Shown: in pieces, positions 19,959-30,857 of the stretch
Layout: each line of letters starts with the position of its first letter
Numbering within the stretch: the stretch's first letter is position 1
Assembly (NCBI GenBank): GCA_028698305.1
Contig: JAQVDN010000002.1
Location: forward strand, 177,995-241,994
Reading direction: 5' to 3'
DNA length: 64,000 bases
From: Candidatus Altimarinota bacterium
Lineage (GTDB): Bacteria; Patescibacteriota; Gracilibacteria; BD1-5; UBA6164
Translations under genes and position numbers: made by a program
Notes under the pieces: model-generated
The model's input: only the letters and a program-made list of their open reading frames with translations
The model's database searches: none
What the model was told of the DNA's origin: nothing

Positions 19959-21323
19959 TTAACAAACTATTACTTTTTTATTTGTAAATGCTTTTAATCC
20001 ATCTGGTCAATTTTCTTTACCATAACCTGATTTTTTAACTCAACCAAAAGGTAAACTAGCTCTTGATCAAGCTATCATATTTATAAAAATCATACCTCAA
20101 TCAAGTTTTTTTCATATTTCTATTGCTTCTTTTTCATTATTTCAAACAACAACTGCTGATAATCAAAAATCACTTCAATTAGCAAGTTCTATAGCTTCTT
20201 CTATTGTTTTGTATTTCATAACAGATGCAACAGGACCAAATATCTCTTCATTGAAACTTGATACATTTGGAGTTATATCAGCTAGTATAGTTGCTTCAAA
20301 GAAAAATCATTTTCTATTTACTCTTTTTCATCAAGTTATAAGTCTAGCACCAGAAGATATAGCTCTTGCGACTTGATTTTCCATATCTCTTATAGCTTTT
20401 TCGCTACATAGTGGTTGCAACTGAGTTTTCTCATCCATAGGATCTCAAATTATTAGAGATTCCATAGCTATTTTATACTTATTCAAAAATATATCATATA
20501 TACTTTCAGGAATAAGAAATCTCTTTGAAGCATTACAAGCTTGTCAACCATTTCTAATTCTACCATTTATAGCAAGTTCTATTACTTTATCTAAATCACT
20601 ATTTTCTAAAACTATAAAAGCATCATTTCAACCAAGTTCCAAAACACTAGGTTTTAAGTATTTTCATGCCAAAGCTCAAACAGCACTTCCAGCAGCTTCA
20701 CTACCAGTAAGATTTACTCAAGCGATATATTTGTGAGAAATAATATCTTCGCTTAAGCTACTAGAAACAAAAACATTTGTATAAACTCACTCTGGAAAAC
20801 CTGCTTTTTTAAATAATTCTTCTATTTTTATAGCAACCATTGGAACATTTGAACTATGTTTATAGATTTGAGTATTTCAAGCCAATATATTTGGAACTGC
20901 AGCACGAAGAAGTTGATTAAAAGGAAAATTCCATGGAGCAACTCAAAATATAACTCAAATAGAGTCATAAATTTCCTTTACTCTCAGTCACTCTGTTTCA
21001 TATTCTCTTTCTCAAAGTATTTCTTCAAAATTATTTGCAAACCATCTGATAAGATTTGCTGTTTTTAAAATACCTGCTTTTGAGACATGATTAAGCATAC
21101 CCATTTCAATAGTTTCAAGTTTAGAACAAGATTCTATATCATCTTCTAAAACATCTGCTAGTTTTAAAAATAACTCTTTTCTATATGAAAAAGAAGTATT
21201 TTTCCAAGTTTTATAAACTTCATGAGACTTTTCTATAACTTGATTTACTTGTTCTAAATTTAGAGTTTCAAATTCGCTATTTAGCTCTTGTGTAAAGGGA
21301 TTAATTGATTGTAATTTTGCCAT
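19959..21323 (-). CDS. NAD(P)-dependent aldehyde dehydrogenase
   Basis: A 454-residue protein of the ALDH superfamily. Catalytic glutamate lies in VLELGGNDAFIVL and the nucleophile in NGGQACNASKRFLIP (Cys near residue 265). Cofactor and structural motifs are GVAPWNFPFNQL, GSEAAGSAVGALAGK, EEIFGPVASVMKY and PFGGVKKSGYGKENG. The overall pattern is closest to succinate-semialdehyde dehydrogenases of the GabD/Sad group, but the substrate cannot be fixed. It is downstream of alsS on the same strand (139-bp gap). Confidence 0.93.
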
Positions 21324-21462
21324 ATTTGCTACTTATTAAAGATTAAAATATATTGAAAATTATAAAAACGAGAAATTTGAGGAAGAAAAATTTTTTAGAA
21401 AGGAACTTAATGATATTAAATAAATTTTTCTGAAAATGAAATTCGAAGTTTTTACACATTTT

Positions 21463-23082
21463 TTAATTTATATCTTGAGGATATTCAAATCTTAGATCTA
21501 TTATCTTAAGTCATTTTTCTTTGTTTGCTATTTTTAAAACATCTTTAAACTCATCTTTGTTTTCTACTTTATATCCTTTCCCACCAAAACTCTCAGCAAG
21601 TTTTACAAAGTCTGGATTTCAAAAATCCAATCACCACATTGGCATAGATGCTCAAACTTGTTTCCACTTTATCATACCATAACTACTATTATTTAACACA
21701 ACTATAGTTAAGTCTAATTTTAATCTAACAACAGTTTCTAAATCTCAAAGATTCATTACAAGTCATCAATCTCAAGTAATAACAACAACATTTTTTTCTG
21801 GATTAATTCTTTTTGCTTCAAGTCAAGATGAATAACCTGCTCACATACTAGCAAGTGCATTATCTAAAAGTAAAGTATTTGGTTCATAACAAGTATAATT
21901 TCTAGCAAACCAAACTTTATAAAGACCATTATCAAGAGCTACAATGTCATCTTTTTTCATCACTTCCCTTACATCAGAAACAAGTTTTCTAGGTCACATA
22001 ATACCATTTCACATATCTTCTTTTTCTATATTTTGTTTTATTTTTTGTTCATATTCAGATTTTGTTTTATATATACTATCAAAATCCCAATTTGAATCAT
22101 CTATTTTTATGCTATCAAGTTGCCAAAATGTATGTCATATATCTCAAACTATTTCAAGATATGGACTATAAACTGCATCTATATTTGATTCATAAAAATT
22201 TATATGAATATTTTTTGTTCATCATTGACCAACAAGATGAGTTGGTTTTTCTATTGGATCATATCAAACTGATAAAATTAAATCTGCTTTTTTAATAGCA
22301 TCATGAATATAATCTCAGCTTGTCAAAGCAGGAGTTCCTATATATTGAGATAAAGATTCATCAACTACTCATTTTCACATTTGAGATGCAAAAAAAGGCA
22401 TATTATATTTTTTTATAAACTCAGTTAGATACCTTGTTATTCTCTTTCTATTTGCTCATGCTCAAATAAGAATAATAGGAGATTTTGCTTTTTCAAGTTC
22501 TCATTTAAGAATTAAAAGAGTTTTTTCATCTATAACTGGTCTTCTAATCTTATTTAGAGAAATATTTAAATCTGGATCTTCTACAATTTCTGCTGCAATA
22601 TCTTCTGGAAACTCTATAGCAACAGCACCTGGTCTTTCTGAAATAGCACTATTAAATGCATTTGTTAAAATATATGGAATCCTACTAGCACTAACAATAG
22701 TAGTTGCATATTTTGTTATTGGTTTCATCATAGAAATAACATCTATGATTTGGAATAATCATTGTTTTGATTTTTTAATAGGTTTTTGTCATGTTATAAC
22801 CATGATTGGAAATCACCCAAGTTGTGCATAAGCAACTCAAGTAACCATATTTGTTGCACCAGGCCCTAGAGTCGCAAGAGCAACACCAACTTTTCCAGTA
22901 AGTCTACCATAAGTAGCTGCCATAAAAACAGCTGTTTGTTCATTTCTAGTTAAAATAAGCTCTATTTTTCAAGACTTTCTAATACTATCAACTAAATCTA
23001 GGTTTTCTTCTCACGGAACTCAATAAATAACCTCTACTCATCTTTGAATAAGCACATTTACAAATAAATCACTAGCCTTCAT
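21463..23082 (-). CDS. alsS: Acetolactate synthase-type TPP enzyme
   Basis: A 539-residue ThDP-dependent enzyme. The N-terminal pyrimidine-binding domain has [14 protein letters not shown] and the conserved Glu; [11 protein letters not shown] and GFPIMVITGQ follow. The C-terminal domain carries the ThDP/Mg motif GDGGLVMNLGDLETVV...[13 protein letters not shown]. Length and motifs fit acetolactate synthase, which condenses two pyruvates, most like the catabolic AlsS form. No regulatory subunit (IlvN) or acetolactate decarboxylase is in the window, so anabolic branched-chain use is not supported. Related family members (oxalyl-CoA or glyoxylate enzymes) cannot be fully excluded. Confidence 0.85.
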
Positions 23083-23100
23083 TAAATTTTTATAAATATT

Positions 23101-23129
23101 AAAAGCACTATATAAAATATAGTACTTTT
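23101..23129. terminator. Hairpin between ppk2 and alsS
   Basis: Imperfect stem AAAAGCACTATA / TATAGTACTTTT. It could end minus-strand read-through from ppk2 or act in the alsS leader. Confidence 0.5.
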
Positions 23130-23178
23130 AATATAATAAGTTTTTATTTTTTTTCAAGTTTTTTAGAAAAAATAAAAA

Positions 23179-23198
23179 GATAAGATTTTTATCTTATC
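23179..23198 (-). terminator. Intrinsic terminator of ppk2
   Basis: GATAAGAT / ATCTTATC stem with a 4-nt loop. On the minus strand it is followed by TTTTTATTTTTT. It overlaps the ppk2 stop codon. Confidence 0.85.
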
Positions 23199-24192
23199 CC
23201 ATCTTTTTTTCTCTATAACTGTATGTTTGTGGAACAAAAACTAATCTTTTTCTAATAGAATCTAATTCTTCTTGTCATTCATCATCAAGTTCTTTAAAAT
23301 GAAATTCTTTTTTCATAGTTTTAATTTCTCATAATTTTTTCATTCTAGCAAGTTCTTGTTTAGCAGTTCTAACTACTCACTCATCTGGAGTTAAATCTAT
23401 TTTTTTTCATACTATACTTGAAACCTCACTATTTGTATTTATAATAGCTTTTATTATTTCTATAGCAGATAACCATTTTTCATTTGAATCAACAACCATC
23501 CAAGGAGCATCTTTAGTATCAGTTAGTTCTAGCATTTTTGCTTTTGCAAGAGTATAATAATTCCATTTTTCTTGAGCTTGTTGATCAATTGGAGAAATCT
23601 TATTTCTTTTTCTAATTCTTTGTTTTCTTAAATCAAGTCTTTCTTTTTGAGTTCATTTAGTAATAGATAAATATACTTTTATAAAATTTATTCATTGGTC
23701 TATTATTTGAGATTTCTCAAAATGTGCTACATTTTCCATAAACCAGTCATATTCTTCTTGTGTACAAAATCACATAGCAGCTTCAACTCAAACTCTATTA
23801 TACCATGATCTATCAAAAAAAGTTATTCAACCATTTTCTCATGGAAAATAAGGCATAAATTTTCTAAAATGATTATGTTCAAATTTATCAATAGCAGAAG
23901 GTTTAGGAAATGCCTTAACTGTATATCTAGCATTTGGTAAATCATATGCTACTCTTTTTATATTACTTCATTTTCAAGCAGTATCTCTTCAATCAAGTGT
24001 TACTATAACTTTATCTTTTGTATCTCTAGTTGCTTCCTCCCATAATGCAAGTCAATCTCTATAAGTTTTTAAAACTTTATCTGTATCATCTTCTCTTGCT
24101 AATATGATTAATTCTTCAAGTGTTCTACCTGTAGCTTGTAATAAAACTCTATCAATTTTTGGATCTATTATTTTACTTGCTGGTTTATTCAT
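23194..24192 (-). CDS. ppk2: Polyphosphate kinase 2
   Basis: A 332-residue P-loop kinase. The Walker A is GRDTAGKGSNIKR (near residue 70), followed by FPKPSAIDKFEHNHFRKFMP, the Walker B/lid segments FFDRSWYNRVGVE and RLDLRKQRIRKRNK. This is the single-domain PPK2 pattern, which moves phosphate between polyphosphate and nucleotides. In CPR cells with few nucleotide-synthesis genes it could regenerate NTPs from polyphosphate (inference). The C-terminal 50 residues (Lys/Glu rich) exceed the core domain. Own terminator downstream; A/T leader upstream. Confidence 0.93.
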
Positions 24193-24331
24193 ATTTTTTA
24201 TGTTTATTAATAATTAATTAACATTTTAGAAAAATAATATAAATATATTTTAATATTTGTCAATACTTTTAATATAAAAAATTGTTTTGTCAATTAATTT
24301 TAATAATATTAATTCATTTAAAGCCAAAATA

Positions 24332-24354
24332 AAAACTAGCCTTCGGCTAGTTTT
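24332..24354 (-). terminator. UUCG-tetraloop terminator of the Na+/Ca2+ exchanger gene
   Basis: AAAACTAGC-CTTCGG-CTAGTTTT: a C(UUCG)G tetraloop on an A/T-rich stem just beyond the stop codon. The loop itself is palindrome-like (CUUCGG on plus, CCGAAG on minus). Confidence 0.86.
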
Positions 24355-25314
24355 TTAGATATTACTCAAAACTAAATATGAAATATAAAAAAAGTACATG
24401 ATTATCATAATTATACCTTGCCATCTTTCAATAGTATATTTTTTTCAAAGAAACATAACAAAAAATAACACAAATGTTGCAAATATAGACATAATAACAT
24501 CTATATTTGAAGAAGTATTAAATGGTAATGGTGATATTGTAGCAGTTAATCAAAGGATCCAAAATACATTAAATATATTACTTCAAACTATATTTCAAAT
24601 AGCTATATCTGTTTGTTTTTTCATAGCTGCAACAACACTTGTAGCTAGTTCTGGTAAACTAGTTCATATTGCAACAACTGTTAAACCAATAACAGCTTCG
24701 CTAAGACCAAATCATTTTGCTATTTCAACTGCTCAATCAACTATCCATTTTCAACCAAGAGTAAGTCAAGTAAGTCATATGATTATAAAAATAATAGATT
24801 TCCATAAAGCCATTTCTTTTATATCTTCTTCTCAATCAACATGACCTTGAGATTTCGCAATAGAGAAAATATAAACTAAGAATATAAGAAATATTCAAAG
24901 AAAAACTAGTCAATCTATCCTAGAAAGTACATTTAAAGCAGAAGAATCAATAAGTACATCATTAGCCATTATAAGTAATAAAACTACTCATAAAAGTGCA
25001 AAAGGTATTTCTTTAAATACTGTAGAAGATTGTGCTTTAAGTGGATAAATAATAGCTGAAATTCAAAGTATAAGAAGTATATTTGCTATATTACTACCTA
25101 GTATGTTTCAGATTGCTAGATCAGTTTTTCAATCAAGTGCTGAAAACATATTTACTGCCAACTCTGGAGTACTAGTACCAAATGCAACTATAGTTAAACC
25201 TACAACAATTGCTGGAATTTTAAATTTCAGAGCTATAGAGCTTGCTCATGAAACAAGCAAATCAGCTCATTTTATAAGTATGTAAAATCAAATAATAAAA
25301 AGTATATAAACCAT
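24355..25314 (-). CDS. CaCA-family Na+/Ca2+ antiporter
   Basis: A 319-residue membrane protein with about ten hydrophobic helices. The two inverted alpha-repeats are clear: VGLTIVAFGTSTPELAVN (near residue 40) with GNILGSNIANILLILG, and IGLTVVAIGTSLPELATSVV (near residue 215) with GNIVGSNIFNVFWILG. The acidic residues in PELA and the GNxxGSN motifs bind cation in YrbG/CaX-type exchangers. It is predicted to extrude Ca2+ or exchange Na+. It stands alone between two terminators. Confidence 0.93.
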
Positions 25315-25322
25315 AAATGTAT

Positions 25323-25359
25323 AAAAAAAAGTAAACTTGGTACAAGTTTACTTTTTTTT
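25323..25359 (-). terminator. Intrinsic terminator of thrS
   Basis: A 17-bp stem (AAAAAAAAGTAAACTTG and its complement) with a 3-nt loop, located 27 bp beyond the thrS stop. Confidence 0.88.
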
Positions 25360-25385
25360 GTTTTTTTTCAATAAAAAATTTTATT

Positions 25386-27266
25386 TTATAATGATCTAGT
25401 TTTATATTCTTCTATAATCCTATTTTTAAAATCATTTAGAATTTCTACACTTTGTTCTTTTGTTCTATAATTTCTAACTGAAACAGTTTTATTTTGTACT
25501 TCTTGTTCTCAAATAACAAGGATATAATTATTGTGCATTTTTTCAGCATTTCTTACTTTTTTATTTAATCAATCAGTTGAAAAATCAGCACTTGCTCTTA
25601 TTCAAGCAGATCTAAGTTCTTTTAATACACTTTCAGCATATTCATCAAACATAGGTAAAACTGGTAAAATAGTTACTTGTCTTGGTGATAACCAAAGTGG
25701 AAATACTCATGCAAAATGTTCGATTAATACTCACATACCTCTTTCTAAACTTCCAGAAATTGCTCTATGAATAACTACTGGTCTTTCTTGTTCATTATTT
25801 TCATTTGTAAAACTTAGATTAAATCTATTTGGTAAGTTGAAATCACATTGAATTGTAGCCAATTGCCATTCTCTACCAATAGCATCTTTAAACATAAAAT
25901 CAAGTTTTGGTCAGTAAAAAGCTGCTTCTCATTCTACCCTTTTGTATGGTAGATTATTTTCTTTACTTGCTTCTTCCAAAGCTCACTCTGCTAATTGCCA
26001 AACTTCTTCTGTTCATAAATATTTACTCTTATCATCTCATCTAACAGAAAGTGAAACCCAATAATCATCAGTCATTCCAAGAGTTGTATAATATGATTTT
26101 ATGATATCTGTAATAGATTTAACTTCATCTTTTATTTGTGAAACTCTACAAAATAAGTGACCATCATCTTGAGTGATTGCTCTAACTCTAGTTAATCATG
26201 ATAATTGACCAGATTTTTCATCTCTATAAACAGTTGCTGGTTCAAAATATCTAACTGGCATATCTCTGTAGCTGAATTGATTATCAGCAAAAAGTTGCAT
26301 ATGATGAGGACAATTCATAGGTTTCAAGAAAAATGTTTCTTTACTTGTTCAACCAAAAACTTTAAACATATCTTCTAAATAATGCCCTGCATGACCAGAA
26401 GTTTCATAAAGAGTTTCTTTTGCAAGATGTGGAGTCCAAACTCTATCATAACCTCTATTTTGATGTAATTCCCAAAGATATTTTTCTATTTCTTGTCTCA
26501 CTATCATACCAGCTGGTTGCATAAGTGGTAAACCTGGACCGATTAAATCTGAAATAGTAAATAATTTTAACTTAGCTCAAATAATTCTATGATCTCTTTT
26601 TTTAGCTTCTTCTATCATATGAAGATGTGCATCTAGTTCTTCTTTGTTGTTAAATGCAAAAGCATAGATTCTAGTTAATTGTGTATTCTCAGCATTTCAT
26701 AACCAATAAGCTCAAGCAACTCTAACAAGTTTAAAACTATTTGCATCAAGTTCTCTAGTATTTGCTACATGAGGACCTGTACACATATCTATAAATTTTA
26801 GATTTTTTACTTGATCTCAATCAAGTTCACTAAATTTTTCTAAATTATTTTTAACCAAGAAATTTTGTAATCTTTCATAATAATCACTTGATTTTCATTT
26901 TGAAACATTGAAATAAAAACTTATTTTATCACTTAATTTCTCTTTATTTTTAAAATCACCACTTTCAAATCTATCAATAAGTTCAGATTTAAAATCTTCA
27001 TTCATAGCTTTTAATACTTTTCTAGCTGTATCATAATCTACTTCAAATCTCTTAAAATCCCCATTTTGAGTTATGATTTGTTTCATTTTTTTCTCTACTT
27101 CTTTTAAGTTTGTTTCACTAAATTCAGTAGTTCCAAAATCAAAATCATAATAAAACCCATCTTCTGTATCTGGACCAGTTGCTATTTTTACATCTGGATA
27201 AAGGCTTTTTACAGCTTGAGCCATGATGTGTGACAACGAGTGTCTTTTTGTAGATAAATCAATCAT
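25386..27266 (-). CDS. thrS: Threonyl-tRNA synthetase lacking the TGS domain
   Basis: A 626-residue class II synthetase. The protein starts directly with the editing/SAD domain ([19 protein letters not shown], HxxxH, then [10 protein letters not shown] with Cys and His ligands). The catalytic core follows: [64 protein letters not shown], and an anticodon-binding C-terminus ([11 protein letters not shown]). The usual N-terminal TGS domain of about 60 residues is missing; upstream sequence contains stops in frame and no TGS-like peptide. Aminoacylates tRNA-Thr and should still clear Ser-tRNA. Confidence 0.95.
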
Positions 27267-27356
27267 ATTTATTTATTAAGTTTTAAAATTAAAATTTTTA
27301 ACTTTTTATAACTAAAAGAGAATAAAAAATTAAATATAAGTTTTTTATTATTTGTA

Positions 27357-27775
27357 TGTACTTTTGTGACCAAAAGAGACCATTCCTACTTTTGTAACCA
27401 AAAGGTAGCAAAAGTTTTAGGGGTTTTCGAACTAGCTAGCTAAGATTTATTTCTTACGGCAAGTAATCACTATCTCAACCCCTAAGACCCCGGGATGTTT
27501 CTAAAAGTTTTTTATTTTTTATTTTAAAAAAATTATCAATACTTTTTCGATATGTATCAATGGGATTTTTAAGTGAGTTCCAAAGAGTGATAACGATTTG
27601 TAGAACGAAGTTATCCTTTAGGGTAAGGGTGAGATTTCGCCGTGATACGAGAGATAAAACTTAAATCAATTATCTGCGAAAGTTCGAATCCTTAAGCACT
27701 TTTGGTACTTTTGGTGACAAAAGGACAAATATATTTTTACAAAAGTAGAAATGGTATCTTTGGTAACAAAAGTAC
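27357..27775. mobile_element. 419-bp MITE-like element with about 40-bp terminal inverted repeats
   Basis: The left end TGTACTTTTGTGACCAAA (27357 onward) and the right end, read on the minus strand (TGTACTTTTGTTACCAAAG), match for about 40 bases, including a second CTACTTTTGTAA block at similar spacing. Both ends abut a TA dinucleotide, a possible target duplication. The interior (27405-27700) is richer in G/C than its surroundings, has no credible ORF in either code, and can pair TAGGGGTT (near 27417) with AACCCCTA (near 27478). It also contains GATAAC/GTTATC arms near 27582-27610. It looks like a non-autonomous transposon, possibly carrying a structured RNA. Confidence 0.7.
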
Positions 27776-27980
27776 ATAATATATTTCTTCAAAATAAAAA
27801 AACTCTTATTTTAAATAAGAGTTTTTGTTTTTAGCATAGCTATATTTCTTTATTCACAACAAAAAACATCCTATTTCATAGAATTATTAAGTGTTGTTAT
27901 GGTTACAAGTTGTGCGAGGTTCACGGATGCCTTATTAAGAAATATTGAGATAAATATATTGTAATTTATAATTTTGTCAA
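27776..27980. other. Intergenic stretch after the MITE, no gene seen
   Basis: It holds a strong hairpin (27796-27826) and then about 150 bp with a locally GC-richer patch (GTTGTGCGAGGTTCACGG near 27908). No ORF and no tRNA cloverleaf could be built. A small RNA is possible but unsupported. Confidence 0.4.
27796..27826. terminator. Hairpin terminator (orientation uncertain)
   Basis: AAAAACTCTTATTT / AATAAGAGTTTTT stem with a 2-nt loop and T's on both sides. It is not next to a protein gene, which hints at a transcribed element on either side. Confidence 0.7.
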
Positions 27981-28007
27981 AAAAAAGGATTAAAATAATC
28001 CTTTTTT
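27981..28007 (-). terminator. Intrinsic terminator of the coiled-coil gene
   Basis: AAAAAGGATTA / TAATCCTTTTT stem, 3-nt loop, directly after the stop codon on the minus strand. Confidence 0.85.
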
Positions 28008-28380
28008 ATTTCACAAGTTCAGCTATCTTTTGAAAAGCTTGATTTATATATTGAGTATTCATTCTAAATGCAGCTTCTAACTCATCTGCTCTAGAATCTA
28101 TCTTATCATCTATCCTATCAATCTTTTTATCCATTACGAACATCTTTGTATCCAAATCATTAACCTTTTCTTTAAGAGATGAAACATCTTGTTTTAACAC
28201 TCAAACATCTTGTTTTAACACTCAAACATCTTGTTTTAACACTCAAACATCTTCTTTCAAAACTCACACATCAGATTTTAACACTCAAACATCTTCTTTC
28301 AAAACTCAGACATCCGATACTAAAACATCTAATAAACCTAATTTGCTCAAAACTAATTTTTCAAATTCTGTATTTGTCAT
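28006..28380 (-). CDS. Coiled-coil protein with six 7-residue repeats
   Basis: A 124-residue protein of unknown function. Residues 25-67 are six near-identical heptads of the type DVGVLKQ/E, encoded by 21-bp tandem repeats with UGA for the Gly. They are followed by a longer coiled coil (SSLKEKVNDLDTKMF, then KKIDRIDDKIDSRADELEAA). There is no signal peptide. The heptad register makes an oligomeric rod likely. Copy number could change by slipped-strand replication without a frameshift. It has its own terminator. The 221 bp upstream (28381-28601) hold no other gene. Confidence 0.8.
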
Positions 28381-28601
28381 ATAACAAAAATTATAAATAT
28401 AAAGTTTTTTAGGAGAGCTATATACATATTATATACTATTTTATAAAAAGCAACAAATATTTTTATAAAATATAATTAAAAAATAAAATAAAAAAGTTTA
28501 AAGTATTTTGTCAAAGCATTTTTTAGTTTTTTTTTATTTATAATAATCTTTTAAATATAATTAAATTACTAAAAAGTTTTCTATTATATAAATAAAATAC
28601 C
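28381..28601. other. Divergent promoter region without a gene
   Basis: An A/T-rich gap between the coiled-coil gene (minus) and the pilin-like gene (plus). Several TATAAT-like hexamers (for example near 28541) are present but no convincing -35 partner; nothing else is recognisable. Confidence 0.4.
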
Positions 28602-30821
28602 ATGAATAAAAAAGCTTTTTCATTGATAGAAATGTTAATAAGTGTTTCTATAATCATTATATTGGGAATTGTGGCAACAACTACAAGCAATAATTTAAAA
28701 AATAATTCAAATAATTCAAAAATAATAGCAGATTTAAATACTATAGAAAATGCATTAGTTTCTTATAAAACCGAAAATCAAAATATACCTTTACCATGAT
28801 GAAATAATAATTTTTTTGATAATAATTGAAATTATACTCACTCTATGACTTCTACTTGAACTTTTTGAGTGTATGGTAATTTTACTGAAAATACATTAGA
28901 AAAAAAATTCTTAGATATAACTCCTCTTGATCCTAGAACAAATCAATATTATAGTTATGGTATAACAAAACAAGATTTTCAATTTGAAATCGCTTGAGTT
29001 ATTTGATCTGATGATGATTTTATAGCAAAAGTAACTTGAAATTATACAGCTGAAGCATGACCTTATTCTCTTATAAGAGAATATAATTGACCAAATTTTG
29101 TATATGATAAAGGTAATAATCTACCTTATAATCCTACTGATAGAAAATTAATAGTAACAGATCATAATTGAAATATATATAAATCATGAGATACTATAAA
29201 TAATAATACTTGATTAGATCTTACATTATATTTTTCTGATGGTTCTATTTCATCAATTTCAAATTGAACGACAATTATACTTACAGATATAGACTTTCCC
29301 AAAGAAAATAACTTAGTTTCAAAAGTAAATTTATTTTTACAAGCTTGAAGTATATGGACAAAAGCAACTAGATTATGAAATGATTCAAGTTTTGAAATAA
29401 ATACAAGTGATCTAACAGCTTCTGTTAGATGAACTATTTTTAAAGTAGAAAAAAATCCTACAGATACAGAAGTAATTGTAAAAGAATGAATAGTAGATAT
29501 TTACAGAAAAAATACTCCTGCCTGAACTCCCCCTATCAATGCAATAGTTTTACCATGAGAAATGCCTAAAAAATCTATTATTTATAGAGCTGATACATGA
29601 ACTTCTTCTACAATAAATCAACCTATTTCAACTTCTGAAAATATGATAGTTGAAAATGAATTAAGTAATTTTATAGAAGATAGAACTAATAGTATAGAAG
29701 TATGAAAAATAGATATAACAGAAGAATCCTGAGTAATAGTAGATTCTGAACCAAAAGACTGTTATCTACAAGATAAATTAGTAAAAAATAAAGATTCTAT
29801 AGATTGATATAAAGAAGAATATGTTAATCATCCTAATACTTGTACTCCTCCAATTCAAAGAGCATGTCAAGATTGAAAATTAGATTGAGATAATGATTAT
29901 AAATATGCTACTTGCTATGAAAAAAAACCAAATGAATGTCCTCCACTTAGTATAACATGATTTAGCACTTCAACTACTACACCAATTAATTCAAATACTA
30001 CTATCTCAAAAACTGAAAATATTGAATTATGATTATCTGTTGTTTGAAATAAAGTAACTGAACAGACTCATAAATGTACTGCTTCTATTAGTTATAATTT
30101 TATTTCAGAAAACACTACGATAAATTGTGATTCTTGATTTTCAGATGATTGAAATTGATGATGTAAATGTAATACTTGAGATTTTTTTGAATGAAATTGA
30201 CAATGTTATGAAAATCCTTTTGGGAGTGAATATAAATTAGTAGAAGTTGTAGATATTCTACCTGGTTGAGCATTTCCTTATAGATTAGCAGATATATGAA
30301 GTGGTTTTTGAATAGTTTTTGATACTGATTGAGTTAGTCAAAATAATGATTTAAAGCAATATCTATATGATTACTCTTCATCTAAAAATATAGTTTATTC
30401 TATAAATAAAAGATTAAAATTATCTATAAATTGAGAAGGAGTTTCTAATGTAGTAAAAAATTCAAATCTAATAAATTCATCTACTTCGAAAACATTGAAG
30501 TTAAAATTTAATTGAACTGATTGGGAAGATTTATCTTGAAATATAGATGTTAGTGCCTTTGCAACTCCTATATTATTAAATAGTCAAAACTTAGAAATTA
30601 AAAATGCTACAAACATAAGGATATTTAAAAAAGTTAATTGACCTATTCCTTGAGAATGGTATAGTTGAAAAGGTTGTGATATTTGTCCAAATTGAGATTA
30701 TAAAAATGCTGCTCATACAAAAAAATTTTGTAATTTTATAAATTGAACTAACAATATATGTGCTGAAAAAGATTTTTTTGATCGGGATAAAAAAAATTGG
30801 TCATGAACATATAATCCATAA
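28602..30821 (+). CDS. Type IV pilin-like protein with FecR and Cys-rich domains
   Basis: A 739-residue protein. The N-terminus KKAFSLIEMLISVSIIIILG is a class III signal: a prepilin peptidase site before Phe, Glu at position +5 and the hydrophobic stem helix. Residue -1 is Ala instead of the usual Gly. A pilin-like head follows (to about 150). Around residues 265-330 there is a FecR domain (LTASVRGTIFKVEKN ... VKEGIVDIYRK). The C-terminal half has Cys-rich, EGF-like stretches (CDSGFSDDGNGGCKCNTG; GCDICPNGDYKNAAH). It is far larger than a normal pilin (150-200), so it may be a surface adhesin or a minor tip pilin anchored by the pilin helix. Confidence 0.85.
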
Positions 30822-30822
30822 T

Positions 30823-30857
30823 AAAAAATAAGACTTTTTTTAAAAGTCTTATTTTTT
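30823..30857. terminator. Bidirectional terminator between convergent genes
   Basis: AAAAAATAAGACTTTT / AAAAGTCTTATTTTTT stem with a 3-nt T loop. It follows the pilin-like gene directly and overlaps the stop codon of the FIVAR gene. Confidence 0.88.

Noticed and set aside
24398..25285. Plus-strand ORFs of 148 and 60 residues
   Set aside because: Both lie antisense to the Na+/Ca2+ exchanger gene, which has clear family motifs over its full length.
27680..27710. T-loop-like GTTCGAATCC suggesting a tRNA or tmRNA end
   Set aside because: No acceptor, D or anticodon stem can be formed around it in either strand, and the T-stem itself mismatches.
28194..28320. Possible CRISPR-like repeats (also at 41585 and 42186)
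   Set aside because: The 21-bp units are directly abutting without spacers and encode heptads in frame; no cas gene is present.
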